In this document: piece by piece, positions 9,246 to 21,529 of the stretch
Position numbering within the stretch: position 1 is the stretch's first letter
Layout: the number at the start of each line of letters is the position of its first letter
Assembly (NCBI RefSeq): GCF_002776525.5
Contig: NC_045447.1
Coordinates: forward strand, 17,489,068-17,553,067
Origin: Piliocolobus tephrosceles
Taxonomy: Eukaryota; Chordata; Mammalia; Primates; Cercopithecidae
Reading direction: 5' to 3'
Length of the DNA: 64,000 bases
Position numbers and translations under genes: made by a program
Notes under the pieces: generated by a model
Told to the model about the DNA's origin: nothing
What the model saw: the letters and a program-made list of their open reading frames with translations, nothing else
Databases searched by the model: none

Positions 9246-11636
9246 ACAAACTGCTTTCCACAGTAGCTGAACTAATTTACTTTCCCACCAATAGTTTCTA
9301 AGTTTTCCTTTTCTCTGCAGACTTGCCAGCATCTATTTATTTTTATTTCTTAGTAATAGCCAGCCAGGCGCCATGGCTCACAACTGTAATCCCAGCACTT
9401 TGGGAGGCTGAGGCGGGTGGATCACGAGGTGAAGAGATCGAGACATCCTGGCCAACATGGTGAAACCCCATCTCTACTAAAAATACAAAAACTAGCTGAG
9501 CATGGAGGGGTGTGCCTGTAGACCCAGCTACACAAGAGCCTGAGGCAGGAGAATCTCTTGAACCGGGAGGTGGAGGTTGCAGTGAGCTACTGGGGAGGCT
9601 GAGGCAGGAGAATGGCGTGAATCTGGAAGGCGGAACTTACAGTGAGCCGAGATCGCGCCACTGCACTCCAGCCTGGCAACAGAGCAAGATTTCATCTAAA
9701 ATATAATATAATAAAAATAAAATAATAGTAATAATAATAGCCATTCTAACTGGTATGAGATGGTATCTCATTATGGTTTTGATTTGCATTTCTCTGACAA
9801 TTAGTGATGTGGAGCATTTTTTCACGTATTTGTTGCCCTCTTGTATATCTTCTTTTGAGAAGTGTCTGTTCATGTCTTTTGCTCACTTTTTAAATGGGGT
9901 TATTGGTTTTTTGCTTGTTGATTTGTTTAGGTTCCTTATAGCTCTAGATATTAGACTTTTGTCAGATGCAGTTTGCAAATGTTTTCTCCTATTCTGTAGG
10001 TTGTTTACTCTGTTGATAGTTACTTTAATTGGTAGCTTTAACTGGAAGCTTGTTACTTTAATTAGGTACCACTGGTCAATTTGTTTCTATTGCAATTGCT
10101 TTTGAGGACTCAGTTATGAATTATTTCCCAAGGCTGATGTCCAGAATGGGTTTCTTAGGTTTTCTTCTAGGATTCTTATAGTTTGAGGTCTTACATTTAA
10201 ATATTTAATTCATCTTGAGTTAATTTTTGTATTTGGTGAAAGGTAGGGGTCCAGTTTCAGTTTTCTGCATATGGCTAGCCAGTTATCCCAGCACCATTTA
10301 TTGAATAGATAGTCCTTTCCCCGTTGTTTATTTTTGCTGACTTTGTTAAAGATCAGGTGGGTGTTGGTGTGTGGCTTTACTTCTGTGTTCTCTATTCTGT
10401 TTTATTGGTCTATGCGTCTGTTTTTGCCCCAGTACCATGTTGTTTTGATACTGTAGCCTTGTAGTATAGTTTGAACTTGGTGATGTGATGCCTCCAGCTT
10501 TGTTGTTTTTGCTTAGGATTGCTTTGGCTATCCAGACTCTTTTTTGGTTCCATATGAATTTTAGAATAGTTTTTTCTAGTTCTGTGAAAAATAATATTGG
10601 TAGCTTGTTAAGAATAGCATTGAATCTGTAGATTGCTTTTAGCCATTTTAATGGTATTGATTCTTCTAATCCATGAGCATGGACTGTTTTTCCATTTGTT
10701 TGGCCATGTGTGGGTTTTTCAGCAGTGTTTCATAGTTCTTGGAGAGATCTTTCACCTTCGTCATTACTTGTATTCTTAGGGTTTTTTTGTTTGTTTTTGG
10801 TTTTTTGCAGCCTTGTAAATGGGATTGCATTCTTGGTTTGGCTCTCAGCTTGAATGTTATTGGTATATAGAAATATTACTGCTTTTTGTACATAGATTTT
10901 GTATCTGGAAATTTTGTTGAAGTTGTTTATCAGTTCTAGGAGACTTTTGGCAGTCTTTAGGGTTTTCTATGTATAGATTCCTACCATCAGCAAAGAGAGA
11001 TAGTTTGACTTCTTCTTTTCCTATTTGGATGTATTTATTTCTTTCTTTTGCCTGATTGCTCTGGCGAGGACTTTCATTACTGTGTTGGATAGGAGTGGTG
11101 AGAGTGGGCATTCTTGTCTTGTTCCAGTTCTCCAGGGGAATGCTTCCAGTTTTTGCCCCTTCAGTATGATGTTGGCTGGTTTATCATAGATGGCTCTTAT
11201 TTTGAGGTATGTTCCTTTGGTGACTATTTTTTTAAAGGGCTTGTATCATAAAGGGATGCTGAATTTTATAAAAAGTTTTTTCTGTGTCTACTGAGATGAT
11301 CATATGGTTTTTGTTTTTAATTCTGTTTATGTGGTGAATCACATTTATTGATTTGTGTATGTTGAACCAACCTTGCATCCCAGGAATGAAACCAACTTGA
11401 TCATGATGAATTAACTTTTTAATGTGCTTCTGGATTCAGTTTGCTAGTATTTTGTTAGGATTTTTGCATATACAGTCATCAGGGATGTTGGCCTGTAGTT
11501 TTCTTTTATCATTGTGTCTTTGCCAGATTTTGGTATCCGGGTGATGCTGGCTTTATACAATGAGTTAGGGAGGCATCCTTCCTCCTCGAATTTTTTTAAT
11601 AGTTTCAGTAGAATTGGTACCAGTTCTTCACCATAT
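9246..11636 (-). mobile_element. L1 ORF2 3' half, antisense, interrupted by Alu
   Basis: About 2 kb of reverse-complement L1 ORF2, recognisable by 'tatctcattatggttttgat' (9766), 'ccagtttcagttttctgcat' (10251) and 'tttgccagattttggtatcc' (11519). The open frame of 116 codons at 9755 is an antisense shadow of ORF2. It abuts sense L1 of different age on both sides. Confidence 0.9.
9363..9717 (+). mobile_element. Alu with an internal duplication (chimeric)
   Basis: Sense Alu inside the antisense L1. The target duplication is approximately taatagcca (9354-9362 and 9736-9744). The right monomer contains the segment 'gaggctgaggcaggagaat … cagtgagc' twice (about 9537-9588 and 9594-9646): the first copy is AluS-like, the second AluY-like. 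Confidence 0.9.
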
Positions 11637-12620
11637 TAAAAGATTCAAGCAGAAAAAAAGTTATAGTATTTCTACATAAATGCAAAATTTCTAAAGCATT
11701 TGATAAAACTTAATATCCATTCATTATTTTTAAACCCTTAAAAAAAAAAAAAGAAATAGAATGAAAGTTCCTAATCTAATAAAAAGCATCTGTAGAAAAC
11801 CAAAGAAAATTAGTGCTTTATGTCAATAGTTTTTCCTCTAAAGTCAGGAGCAATTGAAGTCTGCCTAATATCACCATTTCTATTCTATGTTATACTAGAG
11901 CTTCTAACTAGTACATGAAGGATAAGAAAAATAAATTAATGGTATAGTTATCTACAGACAATAAATTGTATATGTAGGAAAAAGAGATTTATTCAAATTA
12001 TAAGAGCATTTAGCAAAATTCCTAGATGAATAATCAGTATGACAAAAGTTATATTTCTAAACACCAATTGTTAGCAAATAATTTTTTAAAGATGCCTTTT
12101 TAGCCTTAAAAAAATCAAGTATCTACAAATAAATGTACCGAAAGATATATAAGACTTTTATGTCTGTTGAAAGACACTAAGGAAGACTGAAGTAAATAGT
12201 GAATTGGAAGGCTCAATAGTATAAAAATGTCAGTTCACTCTAAAAAGATTTAATGATTCAGTTCAACCCCAATAAATATTCTCAGTAGGGTTTTTTTGAC
12301 AGAATTTGACAGACTGATTTTAAACTTTATGAAAAATTTAAAGGCCAAGAACCCAAACATTCTTTTAAAAAGTAAGGTGGGAATTCTTGTTGTACTAAAT
12401 ATTAATAATGATTATAAAGTAAAATCATAAAGACAATATGATATTGTCACAGAAATCGACAAACAAATCAAGGGAGCATAACCGAGATTATGCAATGACT
12501 CACACATAAATGGACACTTCATATATGACAGTAACAGCACTGCAGAGTCCTAAAGAAAAAAGATAATTTTTTCAGTAAATGGTGCTTTGAAAACAGAACA
12601 TTCACATAGGGAAACAAATG
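11637..12620 (+). mobile_element. L1M ORF2 fragment, sense
   Basis: Diverged sense L1 RT-region words ('aaagcatttgataaaactta' at 11692; 'agtaaggtgggaattc') running to the 'ttttcagtaaatggtgcttt' word at 12570. Older than the adjoining antisense copy. Confidence 0.75.
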
Positions 12621-12639
12621 AAATGTACTCTTTCATCAA

Positions 12640-12770
12640 TGAGTTCAGGGTTCTTTCAGTTTTGTTCACAGCTGTAACCCCAATGCCTAGAAATGTAACT
12701 GGAATACAGAAGGTACACATACTTAGTATTTGTGAAGTGAATGAATGAATGAACGAATAAATGACGACTT
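12640..12770 (+). mobile_element. L2 3'-end fragment
   Basis: 'tttgttcacagctgtaaccc' followed by 'gtgaatgaatgaatgaacg', the common L2 end pattern. Confidence 0.6.
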
Positions 12771-13438
12771 TGGAAACAGCTCAAGTTTTTAATTCACCTA
12801 CCTTCTTTTAAACAGCTAACTAGGAAAAAGTACATGAGAATAACCACTAGATGGTGCAACATAATAAAGAAAGTAATCAACACATTTCCTTCTGAAAGGA
12901 ATTGCTTCAAGAAAAGCCTGCTGATGTCACCTTTGCTGTAATAACTAATATTTCACTGATTGATGCCCCACTGCACAGATGTTATTCTGCTCTGCTAAGT
13001 ATTTTAGCTCTTCTTGTACCAGTACAGGTTACCAGTTCCTCCTTCTCCCTTTTCCCACCCTCTTCATCCCTTGCAACTCCCCCAACCTGTATTTAACTGA
13101 ATTTCCCAATGTACTAAAGCCCTCAGGTTTCCAGAGCTGTGGGGTAGTCCATGGGGAGAAAGAATCTGTCCCCTCTGAGTTACACTCTGTTAAACGGGGT
13201 CGCAGATTAGTGAAACAGTTCTTTCGTATTTTACTTCCAACTCCCTTTCTCCGTGGAACCCCATATTGGATCCATTGGGAGGATAGATTTGAATGGCAAA
13301 TACCACGCATTATCAAGGACCACCATTTCTTTGCACCACTAAAGGCTCTCTTGCCAAGTCATGGTTACCCCAGAAGGTGTTTCAGTGCTTATGCCAATAA
13401 GCTCCTGTCACTAATCTGTCCACCCGTTCATATCAGGC
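12771..13438. other. Unassigned non-genic region
   Basis: No repeat family recognised. It includes 185 open codons from 12979 that show no protein family signature, run through the palindromic element at 13439, and are overlapped on the other strand by a second open frame. I see no splice context or CpG island. Confidence 0.4.
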
Positions 13439-13559
13439 TAGTGGGACCAATTTGTCCTGGTTTGCTGGGGACTTTCACAGTTTTAGCACTGGAAGTCTCA
13501 CATCCTAAGAAATCGAAATCCTTTAATCTTGGATAAACCAGAACAACTGGTCACTCTAC
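13439..13559. mobile_element. Palindromic MITE-like element
   Basis: Imperfect inverted termini: tagtgggaccaatttgtcc at the left and the complement-like 'aaccagaacaactggtc…ctcta' at the right, with TA at the left boundary. It fits an old non-autonomous DNA transposon; family not named. Confidence 0.55.
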
Positions 13560-13599
13560 ACTAGGCCCAGATCTCTCTGAATCCCACTCAAGCTCAAAC

Positions 13600-14180
13600 C
13601 AGATTGTGTCACACAAGTATAACATTTTTAACCACATATATAAATTTTTGTTCTCTCTTCCCACTCCACATATAGTCAGCCACCAAGTCTGTCAATTCCA
13701 CTTCCTATGTATCATTTAAATTCATTTTCTCCTCTAATTCGCACTACCTTACTTAGCTCATGTCTCATCATTTCATTCAGAATTACTAAGTAATTTTAAA
13801 TAATAGTTCTGCCCCTAGTATTGCTCATCTCCAATTCTCCGTCAAGGAATATCTTTCACATCAATGTGATGTGATCACATTACAGCCCTGCAAAAAAAAA
13901 AAAAAATCATCACTACGTTTCCCTCAGCCTAGGATTTTGTCCACCTTCTTCATATGGTACATAAAGCTCCTTCCAGTATAGCCCTACCTAACATTTCCAA
14001 TTTTATCTCCCAACACTCCACTCTTCATACTCTTAATCTCTAGTGCTACTTACTACTCAACTGAACTAATTTACTGCTCCCAGAACCCACCATGCCCATA
14101 GGCCTTTGCTTCCACTGATCTTATTTTCTAGAATGCCCTCTTGCTTTGCTATCTGGTAATTTACCTTTACTCATCAGAAC
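13600..14180 (+). mobile_element. L2 fragment(s)
   Basis: Pyrimidine-rich, typical L2 3' region words: 'cagccctgcaaaaa', 'cataaagctccttccagta' and 'aggcctttgcttccactgat'. Confidence 0.65.
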
Positions 14181-14399
14181 CACCCAGATTAGGAAGGGAA
14201 GTTTGCCCAGACCAAGAGATGCTAGTTAGACCAAAAAGAAACAAAGAAATATTCAGACAACTTACAGGACACATATACCTGTCTTACCATAATACAAGTC
14301 CAAAAAAGTTCCTACTTAACAAAATATACTATTTTATATACAACCACATATGAAGGGAAAACAACCAAAGTCACGTCTGGCCGCTATATCAATAGGTAA

Positions 14400-15078
14400 T
14401 GTTATGCAGTCTTTGTTCTCCAAGTTTAGGATTATTGTGCCAGTCCTGGGCCTCTTTAGATTTTGTAGGCAACACAAACCACAAGTGGATGCTCTACTCT
14501 GATCCGGTTACACCAAGTAACTTGTAAGGCTGCTACTTCTGAATAGTGCCTGAAGCAAGAGAAGGCTCTACAGTGGGTCGAGGCAGTGCCATTCCAGTCT
14601 GTCTATCCAGTGGTGCTCCAAGTGTCTGTGGTAAGAATGCTGCACGGCTCTTTTGGCAAGTCTCAACAGGAAAATGACACAACACGTAGCTAGCTTACAG
14701 AACCATACCCTCCTCTGCTCCCTTAAAGAAGCAGCTCATAGCTCACTATTATGCCCTGGTAGAAACTGTTTAACTGTGGAATTCCTATTACATGACCTAA
14801 CTATTACATGACATAACTTGCCCATTATAAACAAGACCTAGCTATAATAGTGTGCAGCAGCAATCCATTATCAAATAGACATAGTATGTGCAAGAACAGA
14901 CTCGAGCAAGCTCAGAGCACAAGCAAATTACACGAGCAGGTGGCCCAGACCCCCACAGTACCTACTTCTGATGCCTTTTGGCCTCTCCCTCAAACAGCAC
15001 TTGTGGTTTCATGGGGAGTTCCTTATGACCTGTTGAAAGAGGGGGAAAAATACACTTGGGCCTTATCCCTGTCAAAAT
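14400..15078 (+). mobile_element. ERVL internal remnant, pol (RT/RNase H end)
   Basis: Degraded pol sequence of an ERV class III (ERVL) element, recognisable in translation only in short patches with stops and frameshifts between them (for example around 14740-14770). It continues after the L1 insertion at 17750. No intact frame, so non-functional. Confidence 0.6.
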
Positions 15079-15387
15079 ACTAATGACATTCTTCATAGAA
15101 ACAAAAAAATCCTATAATTTATATAGGATCACAAAAGATCTTGAATAGCCAAGGCAAACACAAGCCAAAAAACAAAGCTGGAGGCATGATACTACCTGAC
15201 TTCAAAATATACCACAAAGCCACAGTAACCAAAACAGCATGGCACTGATATAAAAACAGACACATAGACTAATGAGACAGAATAGAGAATCCAGAAATTA
15301 ATCTATGTATCTACAACCAACTGATTTTTGGCAAAGGGACCAAGAACATACATTGGGGAAAGGACAGTCTCTTCAATAAACAGTGCT

Positions 15388-15705
15388 GGGCCAGGCAAGA
15401 TGGCTCGTGCCTGTAATCACAACACTTTGGGAGAGTGAGCAGGTCCTTGAACTTTCTTGCACCCAGAAGTTCAAGACCAGTCTGGGCAACAAAGGGAGAC
15501 CCCTCTCTACAAACACACAGAATATGTATTTTTTAAACAGCCAGGTGTAGTGGCATGCACCAATAGTCCCAGTGACTTGGGAGGCTGAGGTGGGAGGATC
15601 ACTTGAGCCTGGGAAGTTGAGGCTACAGTAAGCCATGATTGCACCATTGTACTGCAGTCTGGGTGATAAAGCAAGACTCTGTCTCAAATAAATAAATAAA
15701 TAAAT
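15388..15705 (+). mobile_element. Alu (AluJ-like) in the L1
   Basis: Sense Alu with an (AAAT)n tail; target duplication aataaacagtgctggg / aaatagtgctggg. Confidence 0.9.
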
Positions 15706-15756
15706 AGTGCTGGGAAAACTGAACATCTATACACAGAAGAATGAAACTAGGCCCCA

Positions 15757-16059
15757 GCCGGGCGCGGTGGCTCAAGCCTGTAATCCCAGCACTTTGGGAG
15801 GCCGAGACGGGTGGATCACGAGGTCAGGAGATCGAGACCATCCTGGTCTACACGGTGAAACCCCGTCTCTACTAAAAAATACAAAAAACTAGCCGGGCGA
15901 GATGGCGGGCGCCTGTAGTCCCAGCTACTCGGGAGGCTGAGGCAGGAGAATGGCGTGAACCCGGGAGGCGGAGCTTGCAGTGAGCCGAGATCGCGCCACT
16001 TCACTCCAGCCTGGGCGACAGAGCGAGATTCTGTCTCAAAAAAAAAAAAAAAAAAAAAG
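15757..16059 (+). mobile_element. AluY in the L1
   Basis: Near-consensus sense AluY with a pure A tail. Target duplication gaaactaggcccc (15743-15755 and about 16060-16072). Confidence 0.95.
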
Positions 16060-16166
16060 AAACTAGGCCCCTATCTCTCACCATACACAAAAATCAACTC
16101 AAAATGGATCAAAGACCTAAATGTAAAACAAAAACCATAAAAGTACTAGAAGAAAGCTTTTGGGGG

Positions 16167-16462
16167 GCCGGGCGCGGTGGCTCAAGCCTGTAATCACAGC
16201 ACTTTGGGAGGCTGAGACGGGCGGATCACGAGGTCAGGAGATCGAGACCATCCTGGCTAACACGGTGAAACCCCGTCTCTACTAAAAATACAAAAAACTA
16301 GCCGGGCAAGGTGGCGGGTGCCTGTAGTCCCAGCTACTGGGGAGGCTGAGGCAGGAGAATGGCGTAAACCCGGGAGGCGGAGCTTGCAGTGAGCTGAGAT
16401 CCAGCCACTGCACTCCAGCCTGGCGACAGAGCAAGACTCCGTCTCAAAAAAAAAAAAAAAAA
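16167..16462 (+). mobile_element. AluY in the L1
   Basis: Near-consensus sense AluY; target duplication agaaagcttttgggg (16152-16166 and 16463-16477). 'gagatccagccactgcac' is one of the Old World monkey-type AluY positions. Confidence 0.95.
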
Positions 16463-17197
16463 GAAAGCTTTTGGGGAAATGCTTCAGGACATTGCTCTGG
16501 GAAAAGATTTTATGAATAAGACCTCAAAAGCACAGGCTACAAATGCAAAAATAAATGGGATTGTATCAAACTAAAAAGCTTCTGCACAGCAAAGAAAACA
16601 ATCAACACAGTGAAAAGACAACTTACAGAATGGGAGAAAATATCTGCAAACTACTCATCTGACCAGGGATTGATATCCAGAATATACAGGAACTCAAATA
16701 TCTCAACAGCAAAAAAACAAACAAACAAACAATATGACTAAAAAATGGGCAAGTGATCTGAACATTTTCCAAAAGAAGACATATGAATGACCAACAAGTA
16801 TATGAAAAAATGCTCAATATCTATTATCAGGGAAATGTAAATCACAACCACAATGATATAACGTCTCACCCCAGTCAGGCTGGCTATTACCAAAAAGACA
16901 AAAAAAAAAAAAAAAATGCTGGGAAAGATGCAGACAGAAGGGAACTCTCATACACTTGGTGGGAATGTCAACTAGTACAGCCAATAGGGAGAACGGTATG
17001 GAAGTTCCTCAAAAAAATACAAATAGAGCCACAATATGATTCAGAAATTCCTCTACTGGGTATTTATCTAAAGGAAAGGAAATCAATGTATTGAAAAGAA
17101 ACCTGCATCCCCATGTTTACTGCAGCACTATTCATGAGAGCCAAGATACGGAATCAATCTACGTGTTCAACAACAGATGGATGAATAAGAAAAATGT

Positions 17198-17200
<3 letters not shown>

Positions 17201-17231
<31 letters not shown>
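17201..17231. repeat. (CA)n microsatellite within L1
   Basis: About 15 CA units at the place where this L1 region usually carries a short CA run. Confidence 0.95.
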
Positions 17232-17233
<2 letters not shown>

Positions 17234-17749
17234 GGAGTACTATTCAGACATAATAAAGAATAAAATCCTGTAATTCAGGGCAACATGGATGGAAATGGAG
17301 GACATTATGTTAAGTGAAATAAGCCAGGAACAGAAAGTCAAACACTGCATGTTCTCACTTATATGTGGAAGCTAAAAAAAAGTTGATCTCGTAGAAGTAA
17401 AAAAGTAGAACAAAGGATACTAAAGGCTGAGAAGAGTAGGGGGAAGAGGGAGATAGAGATTTGTTAAAGGATACAAATAGATAGGAGAAATAAGTTATAG
17501 TGTTCTATGCCACTATATGATGACTATAATTAATAATATCTTAGAGTTTCAAATAGCTAGAAAAAGGATATTGAATGTTCCCAACACAAAGAAATGATAA
17601 ATGTTTGAGGTAATGGACATGCTAATTACCCTGATCTGATCACTATACATTGTATAAATCACAACATAACTATGTACCTCATAAATATGTACAATTATGT
17701 GTCAATTTAAAATTTTCTAAAAAAAAATTAAAAACAAATTTAAACCAAC

Positions 17750-19300
17750 TTGGGCCTGGTTCACAGAAGGGTGTCCACATTACACTAGTACCAGTATACT
17801 CACTCAGAGATGCCGCTGAAGGGGAATGGTGAAGGAAAACCCTCCCAGAGGGCAGAAGTTTTGGCAGTACACCTTGAAGTCCCCTCAGCCAGGAAGGAGG
17901 GATGGCCTGTGGTACAGGTGTACACTCATCTGTGGACAGTGAATAATGCTTTGGTCACCTGGTCAGGAAATTGAAAAGAACAAGCCTGGAAGATGGATAA
18001 CAAAGAAGACTGAAGAAGAGACACATGCACAGATCCTTCAGAATGAGTGCTAAATGTGAAGGAATTTGTGTGAGTGCTTACCAAGGTACATCCATTGTAG
18101 AGGAGGCCTCAACAATAGGAGTGAACAAAGTGACTTGTTCTGGGACTATCAGTCAGCATCTTTCCTCATCTTCTGTTTTAATGGGCTTATGTACAAAATG
18201 GTCATAGTGGCAGAAATGAAGCACAGACCCAACAAAGTGGACTTCCCCTCTCCAAGCTAATCTGTTGGCACTGAGTGCCCAAATTATCAAGAACAGAATC
18301 TAAACTGTGAGTCTCCAATGTGGCACCATTTCCCAAGGCGATCAGCCAACTGTGTGTTGGTACCTTGATTATAAAGCACCCCTTCCATCATGGAAATGAA
18401 AGCCATTTGTTTGTGCTAGAATAGACATCTATTCTGTGTATGGATTTGCCTTTCTTGCCCATTGTGTTTCTGCCAACACTACCACATAATTCCTTACTCA
18501 ATATCATGGTATCCTAGTCAACACAGCTTCTAAGGAACACATCTTGCAAGTGTAATTAGAGTTTGCAAATCATAGAAAGAAAGAGTCTTACAGCACACCC
18601 CACCATCTAGAAATATCTGGCCCAATTTAACAATGGAATGGCCTACTACAGACTCAGTTACAACCTGAGCTGAGAAACATTTTGTAAGGTTGGGCCTGTC
18701 TGCAAAGAACAATATATGCTTTGAGCCATTGACCAATGTATGGCACTATTTCTCCCAAAGCCACAATACACATGTCCATAGTCAAAGAGTAGAAGAGAAA
18801 GTGGCTTTTCTTACTATTACATTTCTTCACAGAATTCTTCTTCCCATAACTTGAACTCTGCTTTATTCCCAAGACAGAATGTTTCCATTGAATTTCTAAC
18901 AGCTAAATGGCTGTTTTAGATTCCACATGCAACTGAACCAATGGGCAAAGAAGGGAATTACTGGATGGAGTGACTGATCCTGACAACTAAAGAAACATTG
19001 GGTTGCTGCTACAAAGTGAGGCCAGGAAGGACTATATATGGGGATGCTGTCATTCATGGTACATGGCACCCCTATATTCCCATTGCTGATAGTAAAAGTT
19101 AATGGTAAACTACAATAACCAAGAAAAGACAGGACCACTGAAGATTCAGACCCTTCAGGAATGACAGTTTGGATCACACCACTTGGTAAATGCTGGTTCA
19201 GAGTACAGGAAGCATGAAATGAACTGGGGAGGAAGGGACACTAACCACAGGCTAGTGACGAGACAGAAATAAAGACTAATAACTAAGCGTTATTTCTTAC
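17750..19300 (+). mobile_element. ERVL internal remnant: RNase H end, integrase and dUTPase-like region
   Basis: Continuation of the ERVL pol remnant after the L1. Conceptual translation shows scattered integrase-like and then dUTPase-like patches in family order, separated by stops and frame changes: RNase H end near 17925-18060, integrase near 18310-18740, dUTPase near 18890-19180. ERVL elements are known to carry dUTPase downstream of integrase. No intact ORF over 100 codons, so this is a fossil. Confidence 0.75.
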
Positions 19301-20505
19301 TTGCTTAATGTATATGTGTTTATTTATATATTTCTGTATATATTAACATTTTTTTCTTCTCCTTTCCCACTGTAATTTTAAAAATTAACGGCAATTGTTA
19401 ACTTTACAATTTCATCTTTAGGTTACAGAAGGTTCATAAGGGACTTTACTGAATTGAGGAGTAATTAACACATAATCCAGAGATTAATGTAATTTGGGAT
19501 CATCTGTTTATGGGGAAAGGGTGAGAGTGTCAATTTATTTATTTTTACTTATTTACTTTTTTGAGACCGAGTCTTGTTCTGTCACCCAGGCTGGAGTGCA
19601 GTGGTGTGATCTCCACTCACTGCAACCTCCAAGGTTCAAGCTATTCTCGTGCCTCAGCCTCCTGAGTAGCTGGGATTACAGGCGTGTGCCACCACACCCA
19701 GCTTTTTTTTTTTTTTTTTTTTTTTTTTAGTAGAGATGCGGTTTCATCACGTTGCCCAGACTGGTCTCGAACTCTTGGGCTCAAGCGATCCACCTGCCTT
19801 GACCTCCCAAAGTGCTGGGATTACAGGCATGAGTCTCTGCCCCCAGCCAAGAGTGTCAATTTCTACAAAGGATAGCAGTATCTTGCTAAAGAAAAAGTTG
19901 CCATTTTCAAATTGCTGTATGGGAAGCTCAAAAATACAGAGAAAGTTGTGTGTGAACATTGAGTAAGCAAGGTAATGAGCTGTCCCAGTTGTTACGCCAT
20001 TGTCTCTCAGTCCAAACTCACACATTTATACTCTTCTTTATGACCACAGGGCTGGGACTATGAGAACTATGTTTCTACTTTGCCAGCTGGTTTCCTGTTA
20101 GTTCTTCAAGGCAGAAGGAGTGAGACGAGATATGCTTCCTTCCTGACAAGTGGCTATCATTTATAATACTCAACTTTTTTGGCATTCCTAGAACCAGCCT
20201 CAACATATCTTACCAATGATCCAGCAAGAGTTAGGCAGTGGCCCCTCCTCAGAAGTCTGAGATGCCTCTCCTTTAAGTTTCCTTTTGTGCAAACTTCCTT
20301 TTGTGTCTTCACCTGCAGGAGTGGTAGTTTCCTCCTATAGTTACTATATCTATGTTCAATATCTGCCTCCCAACCTTTTTTTTTTTTTTTTTGCTTTTTT
20401 TGTTCCCCCAAACTCCTTAGCCAATTCCTTATGTTAAATTATTTCTGTTGAAATGCCAACTGTGGTTTCTGTTGTTCTGACTGCATCCTGACTGATACAG
20501 TCATC
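19301..20505 (+). mobile_element. ERVL 3' region and MLT2-type LTR end, interrupted by Alu
   Basis: Runs from the end of the dUTPase region to the LTR terminus 'ctgcatcctgactgatacag' (20483-20502). 'gaactatgtttctac', 'ccaatgatccagcaagagt' and 'cacctgcaggagtgg' are family words. The LTR/internal boundary is not resolved. Confidence 0.7.
19540..19848 (-). mobile_element. Alu (AluS) with an expanded middle A-linker
   Basis: Antisense Alu; target duplication gagtgtcaattt on both sides (19525-19536, 19851-19862). The linker between monomers is a run of about 24 T at 19705-19728. Confidence 0.9.
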
Positions 20506-21480
20506 CTGCAAGTAAGGAACCCAAACCATTTGCAGTCCTAGCTAAAAACCAGTCCTAGCTAAAAACAAAGGAAATATGGAATAAATGGTAGAAGAAGGAA
20601 ATGATAAAAATCCACTTAATCCTTGTGACTTTTTACAGCAACAAGAATTGTAGCATTCGTGTGTACTTGTTATGTATATATTAACCAATGATTTCTATTT
20701 TGTCCCCTTTCCCTTCCCCCCGAGTTTTGTATGGAAAGTGTTGGTGGTTGCTTAATTTACAATTTAGTTCGTAGGTCACCAGGCCACAAAAAGACACACC
20801 CACACCTGATGGGAAGGAATGAGGATCACCAGTAGATCTCAAACTTGAGATGGATACAATGATTGATGGGACTTGGTGTCTCTCCTCTTGTTTGTATGAC
20901 GGACAGAAGTATGAAGGTATCAAACATGGGTAGAAGGGTGAACTTGAATGCTGAGTAGCAGAACGGGTGAACAATATGGATTCTGAGTCCATTTGTCCTC
21001 AAATGCATTCCTTGCCCTTTCCTGCTCTGCTTTGTATCTCAAGGGGTTGCCCTATTGATTGTGATTCCCAGACTCACTATCAGCTGGTTTCTGAAAGATT
21101 GGAGGATGAGGAGGAAAGGAATAGGAATAAACTAGGGCATTTCTCCCCCTTCCTCTTCTAACTCAGTCACTTCTCTGGCAGTGACTGCATCTCCTCAGCG
21201 ACTCCAGTTCTCATCACACAGGTCCATAGAGACCCTAGCCTCCAGTAAATGACCTCCAGCTCCAGAATTCAGTGATTCTTGTCTTCTTACTTTTGTCTTT
21301 CCAGGCTACAGGCAATGGTTTTCTGTTGTTACTAATATCTGAATTGCTCCCCCTTCTCTGTTAGGTACTCAGTTCCTCCAACACCTGGTAACCACTTTCC
21401 TGCATTAAATTTTCCCTGTTGTAAGTACTAGAAATGATTGCTGTTTTCCTGACTGTCCCTATTAAAACAGATGATAGATA
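20506..21480 (+). mobile_element. Probable second ERVL/MLT2-like LTR end
   Basis: The final part ('ctgcattaaattttccctg' at 21401, then 'gttttcctgactgtccct' at 21442) resembles the U5 end of ERVL-class LTRs. 20506-21000 is unassigned. Confidence 0.35.
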
Positions 21481-21529
21481 ATCCCTGTTATATAATGTTA
21501 TTATAATGTACTCTAGACACATTATAATA

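Larger units (their letters stand above)
15079..17745 (+). mobile_element. L1 3' part (ORF2 to poly-A), sense, with three Alus
   Basis: 'atgacattcttcatagaaac' through 'ggacagtctcttcaataaa', 'actcaaaatggatcaaagac', 'atggaatactattcagac'-like sequence at 17232, and 3'UTR words up to 'gtcaatttaaaattttctaa' and an A-rich end. It split the ERVL pol remnant. Stops throughout ORF2. Confidence 0.9.

Noticed and set aside
9755..10105. 116-codon hydrophobic frame
   Set aside because: Antisense shadow of L1 ORF2.
12979..13536. 185-codon open frame on the + strand
   Set aside because: No domain, signal or compositional sign of a protein; it runs into a transposon-like palindrome, is overlapped by an opposite-strand frame, and has no promoter or splice context.
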